A stretch of DNA of 64,000 nt from contig MKYF01000001.1 of the NCBI GenBank assembly GCA_001914195.1, positions 1 to 64,000 on the forward strand. The letters are read 5' to 3'. Within the stretch, counting starts at the first letter, position 1. The number at the start of each line of letters is the position of its first letter. Positions 33,248-41,907 of the stretch are shown one piece after another. Both the position numbers and the translations under genes were made by a program. This DNA comes from Streptococcus mitis. Its GTDB lineage: Bacteria; Bacillota; Bacilli; Lactobacillales; Streptococcaceae. The notes below the pieces were generated by a model. It was not told where the DNA came from. It saw only the letters and a program-made list of their open reading frames with translations, and made no database searches.

Positions 33248-34690
33248 ATGACATACGAAGTAAAATCTCTTAATGAAGAATGTGGTGTTTTCGGTATCTG
33301 GGGACATCCAGATGCTGCTAAGTTGACCTATTTTGGTCTCCACAGTCTTCAACACCGTGGTCAGGAGGGGGCAGGAATCCTCTCCAATGATCAGGGGCAA
33401 TTGAAGCGCCATCGTGACATGGGTCTTCTATCAGAAGTTTTCAGAAATCCTGCTAACTTAGATAAATTGACAGGAACTGGTGCGATTGGGCATGTGCGTT
33501 ATGCGACTGCTGGCGAAGCTTCTGTAGATAATATCCAGCCTTTCCTCTTCCGTTTTCACGATATGCAGTTTGGTTTGGCTCATAATGGAAATCTGACCAA
33601 TGCAGCCTCTCTCAAGAAAGAACTGGAACAAAGAGGAGCGATTTTCAGCGCGACTTCGGACTCGGAAATCTTGGCTCACCTCATTCGTCGGAGTCACAAT
33701 CCGAACTTGATGGGCAAAATCAAGGAGGCACTCAGCCTAGTTAAAGGTGGATTTGCCTATATCTTGCTGTTTGAGGACAAGTTGATTGCGGCTCTTGACC
33801 CCAATGGTTTCCGTCCGCTTTCTATCGGGAAAATGGCCAACGGAGCGGTGGTTGTTTCCTCTGAGACCTGTGCTTTTGAGGTCATTGGTGTTGAATGGAT
33901 TCGTGATTTGAAGCCAGGTGAGATTGTGATCATTGATGACAAGGGCATCCAGTATGACAGCTATACAGACGATACCCAGCTCGCGATTTGTTCTATGGAG
34001 TATATCTATTTTGCTCGCCCTGATTCTAATATCCACGGTGTCAATGTCCATACGGCTCGCAAACGTATGGGTGCGCAATTGGCGCGTGAATTCAAGCATG
34101 AGGCAGATATTGTGGTCGGTGTGCCAAATTCCTCCCTAAGCGCAGCCATGGGATTTGCGGAAGAATCTGGTTTGCCAAATGAAATGGGTCTTATCAAGAA
34201 CCAATACACCCAACGTACCTTTATCCAACCGACTCAAGAATTGCGTGAGCAAGGGGTACGGATGAAACTCTCTGCTGTTTCAGGTGTTGTCAAAGGCAAG
34301 CGTGTTGTTATGATTGATGACTCTATTGTACGTGGAACAACCTCTCGTCGGATCGTTCAGCTCTTGAAAGAAGCGGGTGCAACTGAGGTTCACGTTGCTA
34401 TTGGTAGTCCAGCGCTAGCTTATCCATGTTTCTACGGGATTGATATCCAGACCCGTCAGGAGCTAATTGCGGCCAATCATACTGTTGAAGAAACGCGTCA
34501 AATCATTGGTGCGGACAGTCTGACTTATCTTTCTGTTGAAGGATTGATTGATTCGATTGGGATTGAAACGGATGCGCCAAATGGTGGTCTCTGTGTCGCT
34601 TACTTTGACGGTGACTACCCAACACCTCTCTACGACTACGAAGAAGACTATCGTAGAAGTTTGGAAGAAAAGACCAGTTTTTACAAATAG
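33248..34690 (+). CDS. purF: Amidophosphoribosyltransferase
   Basis: PurF catalyses the committed step, transferring glutamine nitrogen to PRPP. The 480-residue protein has a short propeptide (MTYEVKSLNEE) before the catalytic Cys of CGVFGIWG, the class II amidotransferase domain, and the PRPP loop VVMIDDSIVRGTTS. It is the control point for purine nucleotide feedback. Confidence 0.96.
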   Translation: MTYEVKSLNEECGVFGIWGHPDAAKLTYFGLHSLQHRGQEGAGILSNDQGQLKRHRDMGLLSEVFRNPANLDKLTGTGAIGHVRYATAGEASVDNIQPFLFRFHDMQFGLAHNGNLTNAASLKKELEQRGAIFSATSDSEILAHLIRRSHNPNLMGKIKEALSLVKGGFAYILLFEDKLIAALDPNGFRPLSIGKMANGAVVVSSETCAFEVIGVEWIRDLKPGEIVIIDDKGIQYDSYTDDTQLAICSMEYIYFARPDSNIHGVNVHTARKRMGAQLAREFKHEADIVVGVPNSSLSAAMGFAEESGLPNEMGLIKNQYTQRTFIQPTQELREQGVRMKLSAVSGVVKGKRVVMIDDSIVRGTTSRRIVQLLKEAGATEVHVAIGSPALAYPCFYGIDIQTRQELIAANHTVEETRQIIGADSLTYLSVEGLIDSIGIETDAPNGGLCVAYFDGDYPTPLYDYEEDYRRSLEEKTSFYK

Positions 34691-34726
34691 ATGACAGATT
34701 CTCCATTAAAGAAAAGGAATATAAAA

Positions 34727-34774
34727 ATGACAAAAAATGCTTATGCTTATGCTTCACGTCTCGCTACTGACTAA
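34727..34774 (+). pseudogene. Duplicated 5' end of purM
   Basis: The sequence aaagaaaaggaatataaaaa then atgacaaaaaatgcttatgc repeats the purM start region (34993-35030) and gives MTKNAYAYASRLATD before a stop. It shares NAYA with the true purM N terminus. Either a short decoy peptide or a duplication scar. Confidence 0.6.
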
Positions 34775-34841
34775 AAGCTAAAGCATTTGTCAGTAGACGC
34801 TTTGTCCTATGGGGCAAAGCTAGAACCCTGACTAGTATTTT

Positions 34842-34947
34842 TATACTTTTCGAAAATCAAATTCAAACCACGTCAGCTTCACCTTGCCGTACCCAAGTAC
34901 AGCCTGCGGCTAGCTTCCTAGTTTGCTCTTTGATTTTCATTGAGTAT
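34842..34947. repeat. BOX element (A-C) between purF and purM
   Basis: tatacttttcgaaaatcaaa, accacgtcagc, then cagcctgcggctagcttcct and ttgattttcattgagta. No boxB. It interrupts the pur operon in the leader of purM. Confidence 0.92.
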
Positions 34948-35011
34948 TAGATAAAATAATTGTTTATCTAAAAATACGTCGCAATCTTTCTCAAAGAAAA
35001 GGAACATAAAA

Positions 35012-36034
35012 ATGGCAAATAAAAATGCGTACGCTCAATCTGGTGTGGATGTTGAAGCGGGTTATGAAGTTGTTGAACGAATCAAAAAGCACGTGGCTCG
35101 TACGGAGCGTGCAGGTGTCATGGGAGCTCTGGGTGGCTTTGGTGGTATGTTTGACCTTTCAAAGACTGGGGTTAAAGAACCCGTCTTGATTTCAGGAACT
35201 GATGGTGTCGGAACCAAGCTCATGTTGGCTATCAAGTACGACAAGCATGACACGATTGGGCAGGACTGTGTGGCCATGTGTGTCAATGATATCATTGCTG
35301 CAGGTGCGGAGCCCCTCTATTTCCTTGACTACGTAGCGACAGGGAAGAATGAACCAGCTAAGCTAGAACAAGTTGTCGCTGGTGTGGCAGAAGGTTGTGT
35401 GCAGGCAGGCGCTGCCCTCATTGGTGGGGAAACGGCTGAAATGCCTGGCATGTACGGCGAAGATGACTATGACTTGGCTGGTTTTGCGGTTGGTGTGGCT
35501 GAAAAATCTCAAATCATTGACGGTTCAAAGGTGGCAGAAGGAGATGTTCTTCTTGGACTTGCTTCAAGTGGGATTCATTCCAATGGTTACTCTCTTGTCC
35601 GTCGTGTCTTTGCGGATTACACAGGTGAGGAAATCTTGCCAGAATTGGAAGGCAAGCAACTCAAGGAAGTTCTTCTTGAGCCGACTCGTATCTATGTCAA
35701 AGCTGTTTTGCCACTCATCAAGGAAGAGTTGGTCAACGGTATTGCCCACATCACTGGTGGTGGCTTTATCGAAAATGTCCCTCGTATGTTTGCAGCTGAC
35801 TTGGCTGCTGAGATTGAGGAAGACAAGGTTCCCGTGCTTCCAATTTTCAAAGTCCTTGAAAAATATGGTAAAATCAAACATGAAGAAATGTTTGAAATCT
35901 TCAATATGGGTGTGGGACTCATGCTGGCAGTTAGCCCTGAAAATGTAGGTCGTGTCAAAGAATTGCTGGATGAACCAGTCTATGAAATTGGTCGCATCGT
36001 CAAGAAAGAAAACGAAAGTGTCATCATCAAATGA
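35012..36034 (+). CDS. purM: AIR synthetase
   Basis: PurM closes the imidazole ring (FGAM to AIR) with ATP. The 340-residue protein has the family features SGTDGVGTKLMLA, GGETAEMPGMY, and HITGGGFIENVPRM. AAAGAAAAGGAA lies before the ATG. The stop overlaps the purN start by four bases. Confidence 0.96.
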   Translation: MANKNAYAQSGVDVEAGYEVVERIKKHVARTERAGVMGALGGFGGMFDLSKTGVKEPVLISGTDGVGTKLMLAIKYDKHDTIGQDCVAMCVNDIIAAGAEPLYFLDYVATGKNEPAKLEQVVAGVAEGCVQAGAALIGGETAEMPGMYGEDDYDLAGFAVGVAEKSQIIDGSKVAEGDVLLGLASSGIHSNGYSLVRRVFADYTGEEILPELEGKQLKEVLLEPTRIYVKAVLPLIKEELVNGIAHITGGGFIENVPRMFAADLAAEIEEDKVPVLPIFKVLEKYGKIKHEEMFEIFNMGVGLMLAVSPENVGRVKELLDEPVYEIGRIVKKENESVIIK

Positions 36035-36582
36035 AAAAAATAGCGGTTTTTGCCTCAGGCAATGGCTCGAATTTTCAGGTGATTGCCGAAGAATTTCCGG
36101 TTGAGTTTGTCTTTTCAGACCATCGTGACGCCTATGTGCTCGAGCGTGCAGACAAGCTCGGTGTTCTGTCCTATGCTTTTGAACTCAAGGAGTTTGAGAG
36201 CAAGGTAGACTACGAAGCGGCCCTTGTCGAACTCTTGGAAGAACACCAGATTGACTTGGTTTGTCTAGCAGGCTACATGAAAATCGTTGGGCCAACCTTA
36301 TTGGCGGCTTATGAAGGTCGGATTATCAACATTCATCCAGCCTACTTGCCAGAATTTCCAGGAGCTCATGGGATTGAGGATGCTTGGAATGCTGGTGTGG
36401 ATCAGTCTGGTGTGACCATTCACTGGGTGGATTCAGGTGTGGATACGGGAAAAGTTATCAAACAAGTGCGTGTGCCACGGTTAGCTGATGATACCATTGA
36501 CAGTTTTGAAGAACGGATTCATGAAGCGGAATATCAGCTCTATCCAGAAGTGTTGGAATGTTTGGGAGTAGGGAGAAGATAA
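36031..36582 (+). CDS. purN: GAR transformylase (formyltetrahydrofolate-dependent)
   Basis: PurN transfers a formyl group to GAR. The 183-residue protein starts KKIAVFASGNGSNFQ and carries the catalytic INIHPAYLPEFPGAHG (Asn, His) and the WVDSGVDTGKVI segment with the catalytic Asp. It is translationally coupled to purM. Confidence 0.95.
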   Translation: MKKIAVFASGNGSNFQVIAEEFPVEFVFSDHRDAYVLERADKLGVLSYAFELKEFESKVDYEAALVELLEEHQIDLVCLAGYMKIVGPTLLAAYEGRIINIHPAYLPEFPGAHGIEDAWNAGVDQSGVTIHWVDSGVDTGKVIKQVRVPRLADDTIDSFEERIHEAEYQLYPEVLECLGVGRR

Positions 36583-36625
36583 GAAGTAAATCAAATTTTG
36601 ATTGTGCAATCTTGCTAGGAGAAAA

Positions 36626-37090
36626 ATGATTGAGATAAAATTAGTAGATGAGAGCAGTTTTCAGGCAGTGCTGGATTTGAAAATATCTGAAGCTGATGAA
36701 CGAGCACGTTTCGTGTCTCCAAATGTACGCTCTTTAGCTGACGCATGGCTCTACCGAGAGAATGGGGATGTGTTTCCAATGGCAATTTATTGGAATGAGC
36801 TTGTAGTTGGTTTTCTCCTGTTGGAAATAGATAAGGATGAAGCGGAATACTTTATCTGGCGGATAATGATTGGCCAGCAGTACCAAGGAAGAGGTTATGG
36901 ACGAAAAGCCGTGGAAGTTCTGATTAAAAAAGCTCAGATGGATAGCGATTGCAATCATATTATCGCAGATTATGTGGTTGGAAATGAAAAAATGAAGCAC
37001 CTGTTGACTAGTTTGGGTTTTCAGGAAACAGGATTTATAGAAGAAAATAATGAAGTCGCTATGCGCTTGGACCTAAAGAAAGAGGAATAG
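36626..37090 (+). CDS. GNAT-family acetyltransferase
   Basis: 154 residues with the GNAT acetyl-CoA binding motif IGQQYQGRGYGRKAVEVLI (residues about 84-102). The substrate is unknown. The ATG at 36626 follows AGGAG. It is set between purN and purH in the same direction and ends one base before the purH start codon, and appears to be cotranscribed with them. Confidence 0.85.
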   Translation: MIEIKLVDESSFQAVLDLKISEADERARFVSPNVRSLADAWLYRENGDVFPMAIYWNELVVGFLLLEIDKDEAEYFIWRIMIGQQYQGRGYGRKAVEVLIKKAQMDSDCNHIIADYVVGNEKMKHLLTSLGFQETGFIEENNEVAMRLDLKKEE

Positions 37091-37091
37091 A

Positions 37092-38639
37092 ATGACGAAA
37101 AAAGCTTTAATCAGCGTCTCAGACAAAGCGGGCATTGTTGAATTTGCCCAAGAACTCAAAAAACTTGGTTGGGAGATTATCTCGACTGGTGGAACCAAGG
37201 TTGCCCTTGATAATGCTGGGGTGAAGACCATTGCGATTGATGATGTGACTGGTTTTCCAGAAATGATGGATGGTCGTGTCAAGACCCTTCATCCAAATAT
37301 TCACGGTGGGCTTCTCGCTCGTCGTGACTTGGATAGTCACCTGGAAGCGGCCAAAGACAATCAAATCGAGCTCATCGACCTTGTAGTGGTTAACCTTTAT
37401 CCTTTCAAGGAAACAATTCTCAAACCAGACGTAACTTATGCTGATGCGGTGGAGAATATCGATATCGGCGGGCCATCTATGCTTCGCTCGGCAGCGAAGA
37501 ATCATGCCAGCGTAACAGTTGTGGTAGACCCAGAGGATTATGCTGTAGTTCTTGACGAATTGTCAGCAAATGGTGAAACTACTTATGAAACTCGTCAACG
37601 TCTGGCAGCCAAGGTTTTCCGTCACACAGCAGCTTATGATGCTTTGATTGCAGAGTATTTCACAGCACAAGTAGGTGAAGAAAAACCTGAAAAGCTCACT
37701 TTGACCTATGACCTCAAACAAGCTATGCGTTACGGTGAGAACCCTCAACAAGACGCGGATTTCTACCAAAAAGCTTTGCCGACTGACTACTCGATTGCTT
37801 CAGCCAAACAGCTCAACGGGAAAGAATTGTCCTTCAACAATATCCGTGATGCTGACGCCGCCATTCGTATCATCCGTGATTTTAAAGACCGTCCAACCGT
37901 TGTGGCTCTCAAACACATGAACCCATGTGGAATCGGTCAGGCTGATGACATCGAGACTGCTTGGGACTATGCTTATGAGTCTGACCCAGTGTCTATCTTT
38001 GGTGGTATCGTTGTTCTTAACCGTGAGGTGGATGCTGCGACAGCTGAGAAGATGCACGGCGTTTTCCTTGAAATCATCATCGCACCAAGCTATACGGATG
38101 AGGCGCTAGCCATTTTGACTAATAAAAAGAAAAACTTGCGTATCCTTGCCTTGCCATTTGATGCTCAAGAGGCCAGTGAAGTGGAAGCAGAATACACAGG
38201 TGTAGTTGGTGGACTTCTGGTGCAAAACCAAGATGTGGTCAAAGAACGCCCAGCTGACTGGCAAGTGGTGACTAAACGCCAACCAACTGAGACAGAAGCA
38301 ACTGCTCTTGAGTTCGCTTGGAAGGCTATTAAATACGTCAAATCAAACGGAATCATTGTAACCAACGACCACATGACACTGGGTGTTGGTCCAGGTCAGA
38401 CTAACCGTGTGGCCTCTGTTCGTATTGCAATTGACCAAGCCAAAGACCGTCTGGACGGCGCTGTCCTTGCTTCGGATGCCTTCTTCCCATTTGCCGATAA
38501 CGTGGAAGAAATCGCTAAAGTAGGTATCAAGGCCATCATCCAACCTGGAGGCTCAGTCCGTGACCAAGAATCTATCGAAGCAGCAGATAAATATGACTTG
38601 ACTATGGTCTTCACAGGCGTGAGACATTTTAGACATTAA
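37092..38639 (+). CDS. purH: AICAR transformylase / IMP cyclohydrolase
   Basis: PurH carries out the last two steps to IMP. The 515-residue protein has the N-terminal cyclohydrolase domain (KALISVSDKAGIVEFA, STGGT, HGGLLARRD) and the C-terminal transformylase (KHMNPCGIG, SDPVSIFGGI, GPGQTNRV, SDAFFPFADN). It ends ...TGVRHFRH. The last approximately 150 bases are present a second time at 41638-41786, on the other side of an inserted ATPase-nuclease pair. Confidence 0.96.
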   Translation: MTKKALISVSDKAGIVEFAQELKKLGWEIISTGGTKVALDNAGVKTIAIDDVTGFPEMMDGRVKTLHPNIHGGLLARRDLDSHLEAAKDNQIELIDLVVVNLYPFKETILKPDVTYADAVENIDIGGPSMLRSAAKNHASVTVVVDPEDYAVVLDELSANGETTYETRQRLAAKVFRHTAAYDALIAEYFTAQVGEEKPEKLTLTYDLKQAMRYGENPQQDADFYQKALPTDYSIASAKQLNGKELSFNNIRDADAAIRIIRDFKDRPTVVALKHMNPCGIGQADDIETAWDYAYESDPVSIFGGIVVLNREVDAATAEKMHGVFLEIIIAPSYTDEALAILTNKKKNLRILALPFDAQEASEVEAEYTGVVGGLLVQNQDVVKERPADWQVVTKRQPTETEATALEFAWKAIKYVKSNGIIVTNDHMTLGVGPGQTNRVASVRIAIDQAKDRLDGAVLASDAFFPFADNVEEIAKVGIKAIIQPGGSVRDQESIEAADKYDLTMVFTGVRHFRH

Positions 38640-38645
38640 GAGAAA

Positions 38646-38681
38646 AAAATTCCATCTGAAATGATGGAATTTTGCTATAAT
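38646..38681 (+). promoter_or_regulatory. purH terminator-like hairpin and promoter of the ATPase-HNH pair
   Basis: AATTCCATC and GATGGAATT form a stem with a 6-base loop directly after purH. It is followed by TTTTGCTATAAT, an extended -10 element at 38673-38681. Confidence 0.65.
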
Positions 38682-38717
38682 ATAGACAAAATAATCAGAG
38701 AGATTAAAGGTGTTACA

Positions 38718-40475
38718 ATGGCTGAGTTAGTTTATATATATATAGAAAAAATGGACACTGGTATAAAAAACAGCGAGATATCTTTTTCGGAGGAACATAA
38801 GTTTAGAATGAAAGAAAGGACTTTGTTTTATGTAGAGAATAAAAACAAAAGGTTTTTTGGTGAAAAAATATCTAACTTATCATTACTTGTTGGGAAAAAT
38901 GGTATAGGTAAAAGTAGTATATTAGATTTAATTTCTTTTTCGAATAAAAATATCAATTTACGAAGAGGAAGAAATAGTTATTTTAACATTTTTCATATTA
39001 AAGATAATCTTTTTTTGATTGATGGCAGTCCCAGTTTAATTGATAAAATAGAGAATTTGAGTACAGAGAAAGGGTTATTTGTAAGCGTGGGGAACAACAA
39101 GTTTGTCACTTCTCCTAATAGTCAAATAAGTATTGAATTGCAAATGTCCTTAATTAGATCTAGTCCAATTGTAGATTGGTTCAACAGAGATTCTTATAGA
39201 GATTTTAACTTGCATAAAAGTCCCATAATTAGGAATGTAAAGCATGTGGAGTCTGCTGAAAATGTGTTTCGATTTATTGTAGAAGTCCAAAATAATAATG
39301 TTACAAAGCAAAAAATTTTTTTAAAAGTCAGTCAAAAACTATCGTACTCGTCTAATAGTTCAACAATATTAGACAAGATTTATGGTAATAAACGAATTAC
39401 AAATATTGAAGATTACTTGCCGGAAAAGTTGAAAAGCAGATTGAGATTAAAAGTTGGAGAAAATACAGTAAGTTTCAATAATCGAATAGTTCAAAACTAC
39501 TATTTTAGAGAACATAAGGAATATTTTTTTATAGTTCAGTTTTTAGAAAAATATTTATTGCATCTAATAGAATTTCTAGAAAAAAATGGAGAATCCCAAA
39601 ATATAATTTATTCTATTATTAAAGATAAAATTAGGCAATCACAATTTAATGAAATCAAGACAGCAGATTTATTATATTTATTGAATAAAAATTATTCAGA
39701 GAAGTTTTTAATATATAAAATAGATATTTTAAAAAACATAGTAAATGATTTAAGAGACTGGAGTGCGAGGTTAAAATATTTTGAAGAAAAAAGTAGTAGA
39801 GATACTCCATTTATTAATCGAGATAATTTGAAGAATCTCATCTCTAACTTTAAGAATTCGGAGAAATATGGGTATTTCCATAACAACTCATACAAAATTG
39901 AAGTATCAAGCGCTTCTTTAGAGAACAAAGATATAAATTTTAACTTCATAGAATTGCTTATGGTAGAATTTTCAGATTTATTCTCCGTTCAATTTGAAAA
40001 TCTGAGCGACGGAGAGATTGTCTATTTTAACACGTTTTCTTCAATATTCATGGAAATAAGGAAAGCGAGTAAAGATGGTAGGGATTGTGTTCTGGTATTA
40101 GATGAGCCTGATTTGAACCTTCATCCAGAATGGTGTAGAAGATTTATTGATGATTGTATCACTCTTGTTAATAACTATTCAGCTGTGAATGTCCAGTTTA
40201 TTATAGCGACGCATTCTCCATATATGATTTCAGATGTTCCCAAAGAAAACGTTTTTTCTCTGGAAGTGAAAGAGAAGATGGTGGAAATCAAAAGAGCAGA
40301 AAAAACTTTTGCCGCAAATATTATTGATATACTATCAGATACTTTCTTCTTGGACTACTCAATCGGAGAATTTGCTAGAAAAAAATTATTAAAACTCGAT
40401 AAAGAGGATTATCAATATATTGATGATCCAGTTTTGAAGACATTAATTGAAAGAAGTGTAGAAGATAGTGATTAA
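38718..40475 (+). CDS. Septu-like defence ATPase (PtuA-type, OLD/AAA15 class)
   Basis: A 585-residue ABC-type ATPase with Walker A VGKNGIGKSSILD (about 60-72), a long divergent insertion (about 100-430), a signature-like FENLSDGEIVYF, Walker B DCVLVLDEPDLNLHPEW and a switch histidine in IIATHSPYM. Such SMC-like ATPases paired with HNH nucleases form the Septu (PtuAB) anti-phage system. The ATG at 38718 follows AAAGG. The DNA is far richer in A and T than purH or purD, a sign of transfer. It overlaps the nuclease gene by eight bases. Confidence 0.78.
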   Translation: MAELVYIYIEKMDTGIKNSEISFSEEHKFRMKERTLFYVENKNKRFFGEKISNLSLLVGKNGIGKSSILDLISFSNKNINLRRGRNSYFNIFHIKDNLFLIDGSPSLIDKIENLSTEKGLFVSVGNNKFVTSPNSQISIELQMSLIRSSPIVDWFNRDSYRDFNLHKSPIIRNVKHVESAENVFRFIVEVQNNNVTKQKIFLKVSQKLSYSSNSSTILDKIYGNKRITNIEDYLPEKLKSRLRLKVGENTVSFNNRIVQNYYFREHKEYFFIVQFLEKYLLHLIEFLEKNGESQNIIYSIIKDKIRQSQFNEIKTADLLYLLNKNYSEKFLIYKIDILKNIVNDLRDWSARLKYFEEKSSRDTPFINRDNLKNLISNFKNSEKYGYFHNNSYKIEVSSASLENKDINFNFIELLMVEFSDLFSVQFENLSDGEIVYFNTFSSIFMEIRKASKDGRDCVLVLDEPDLNLHPEWCRRFIDDCITLVNNYSAVNVQFIIATHSPYMISDVPKENVFSLEVKEKMVEIKRAEKTFAANIIDILSDTFFLDYSIGEFARKKLLKLDKEDYQYIDDPVLKTLIERSVEDSD

Positions 40476-41625
40476 ATTAGAATTACCTCAGGAACCACAA
40501 TTAAAAGAAATTGATGTATGTTTTGAAAATTACTACAAGAGTTTATTAGAAAAAATGTCTATGGGTGGAAATACGTATAGAATAAATCCAGAGATTTTGA
40601 AATTATGTGGTAATAAGAATAATTTTAAATTATTGATAACTGATGAATGGTTTAATATAAAAAACAAACCAGACAGTTTATTGTTTGAATATTATTTAGT
40701 AGGTAGATTTTATTTGGAGTTAACAAAAATGAGATCTTCGGATGATGAGAAATTTAGAATAAATTGGATTTCGAAAATTTTGAAATGTATTTCTCATTAT
40801 CCTAAAATGAATGAATTGATTGATAGTAATTTTTTATACTACATAACCTCTGATTACTCTGATTTTCAAATGGAAAATAAGAAGGTGTTTAATAAATTTG
40901 ATGAAATAAATATTAAATTAAGAGATTTTTTAAATTATCAAAACTTTAGAGATCGTTTTAGAGTAACACTATGGAGACTATACGGATGTGAGGTTTGCCC
41001 TTATTGTAATTTGATACCCATTACAAACCATGACGATTTTTCAACAGCAGATATAGAGCATTTTTATCCCAAATCAATTTTTCCTTTGTTTTGTGTATCA
41101 AAATTTAATTTAGTTCCATCCTGTAAAGACTGTAATCGGCAATTCAAAGGTTCAAAATACTTCCATTACAATCCTCGTTATGAGGGGCTTGATGAATATT
41201 TTAAATTTAATTTTTCTGTTAATGCTTCTTTTGAGCAGACGATTGATAATTACTTATCACATTCTAGTGAAATTAAGGAAAATGATATAAATTTAGCAAT
41301 AAAGTTGTGTAATGAAGATAAATATGTAAAAGAAAGATTATCAACTTTAAAAATTAGCAGTCGCTACAATTCTATTCAGAATCGTACAGATATATGTAAA
41401 TTCATAAAAGATGCAGAAAGCAGTAGGTATTTGTGGTTTAGAACAATAGAAAATGTAGCTATTATAGAAGATAAGGATAAAGAAATTATCTTGAATAATC
41501 TTTCCCCATTCTTAAGTAGAGAAATATATCAAAGTCGGAAATTTATGAATATAGAAAAGGGGAAATTTAAAGCAGATATAAGTAGCATGTTTCAAGATTA
41601 TATAGAGGGGCTTTTGTATCCTTAG
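40468..41625 (+). CDS. Septu-like HNH endonuclease (PtuB-type)
   Basis: 385 residues with an HNH / zinc-finger nuclease core: CEVCPYCN, then ADIEHFYPKS (catalytic His, metal site), then LVPSCKDCNRQFKGSK (second Cys pair and Asn). The N-terminal 160 residues and the C-terminal part are of unknown function. It overlaps the ATPase gene by eight bases and ends 13 bases before the duplicated purH end. Together they are proposed to cut DNA or block growth on phage infection; the Septu assignment rests on architecture. Confidence 0.78.
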   Translation: MIKLELPQEPQLKEIDVCFENYYKSLLEKMSMGGNTYRINPEILKLCGNKNNFKLLITDEWFNIKNKPDSLLFEYYLVGRFYLELTKMRSSDDEKFRINWISKILKCISHYPKMNELIDSNFLYYITSDYSDFQMENKKVFNKFDEINIKLRDFLNYQNFRDRFRVTLWRLYGCEVCPYCNLIPITNHDDFSTADIEHFYPKSIFPLFCVSKFNLVPSCKDCNRQFKGSKYFHYNPRYEGLDEYFKFNFSVNASFEQTIDNYLSHSSEIKENDINLAIKLCNEDKYVKERLSTLKISSRYNSIQNRTDICKFIKDAESSRYLWFRTIENVAIIEDKDKEIILNNLSPFLSREIYQSRKFMNIEKGKFKADISSMFQDYIEGLLYP

Positions 41626-41637
41626 TAGTTCTTGTTT

Positions 41638-41786
41638 TTGCAGATAATGTGGAAGAAATCACCAAAGCGGGAATTAAGGCTATCATTCAACCAGGTGGGT
41701 CCGTCCGTGACCAAGAATCTATCGAAGCTGCGGATAAATACGGCTTGGCCATGGTCTTCACAGGTGTGAGGCGTTTTAGACATTAA
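41638..41786 (+). pseudogene. Duplicated 3' end of purH
   Basis: The frame encodes FADNVEEITKAGIKAIIQPG through VRDQESIEAADKYG to GVRRFRH and a stop. It corresponds to the last 48 codons of purH with many silent and a few coding changes, so it comes from a different purH allele. It has no start and is not a gene. Confidence 0.92.
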
Positions 41787-41794
41787 GAACGTTA

Positions 41795-41826
41795 AAGGGA
41801 AGAAAACAGTTTCTTTCCTTTTTTAC
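41795..41826 (+). terminator. Terminator after the purH end copy
   Basis: AAAGGGAAGAAA and TTTCTTTCCTTTT form a stem around CAG, followed by T residues. Confidence 0.75.
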
Positions 41827-41852
41827 GTAAAAATGCGGAGTAAAACAAGATT

Positions 41853-41875
41853 AAAACGAACGTTTGTGGTATAAT
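41853..41875 (+). promoter_or_regulatory. purD promoter
   Basis: An extended -10 element TGGTATAAT lies at 41867-41875. AAAACGAACGTTT at 41853-41865 partly resembles a PurBox, but the match is weak. Confidence 0.5.
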
Positions 41876-41907
41876 ATTAGTAAATAATTCGCAAAAGAGG
41901 TTGTGAG

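Noticed and set aside
35373..35948. Plus-strand ORF of 191 codons in another frame of purM
   Set aside because: purM is intact and typical in its own frame; the alternative product is rich in Leu, Ser and Val without any family features.
41853..41865. Firm PurBox call before purD
   Set aside because: AAAACGAACGTTT departs from the consensus at the central CC and has no partner box, so it is mentioned only as a weak resemblance.
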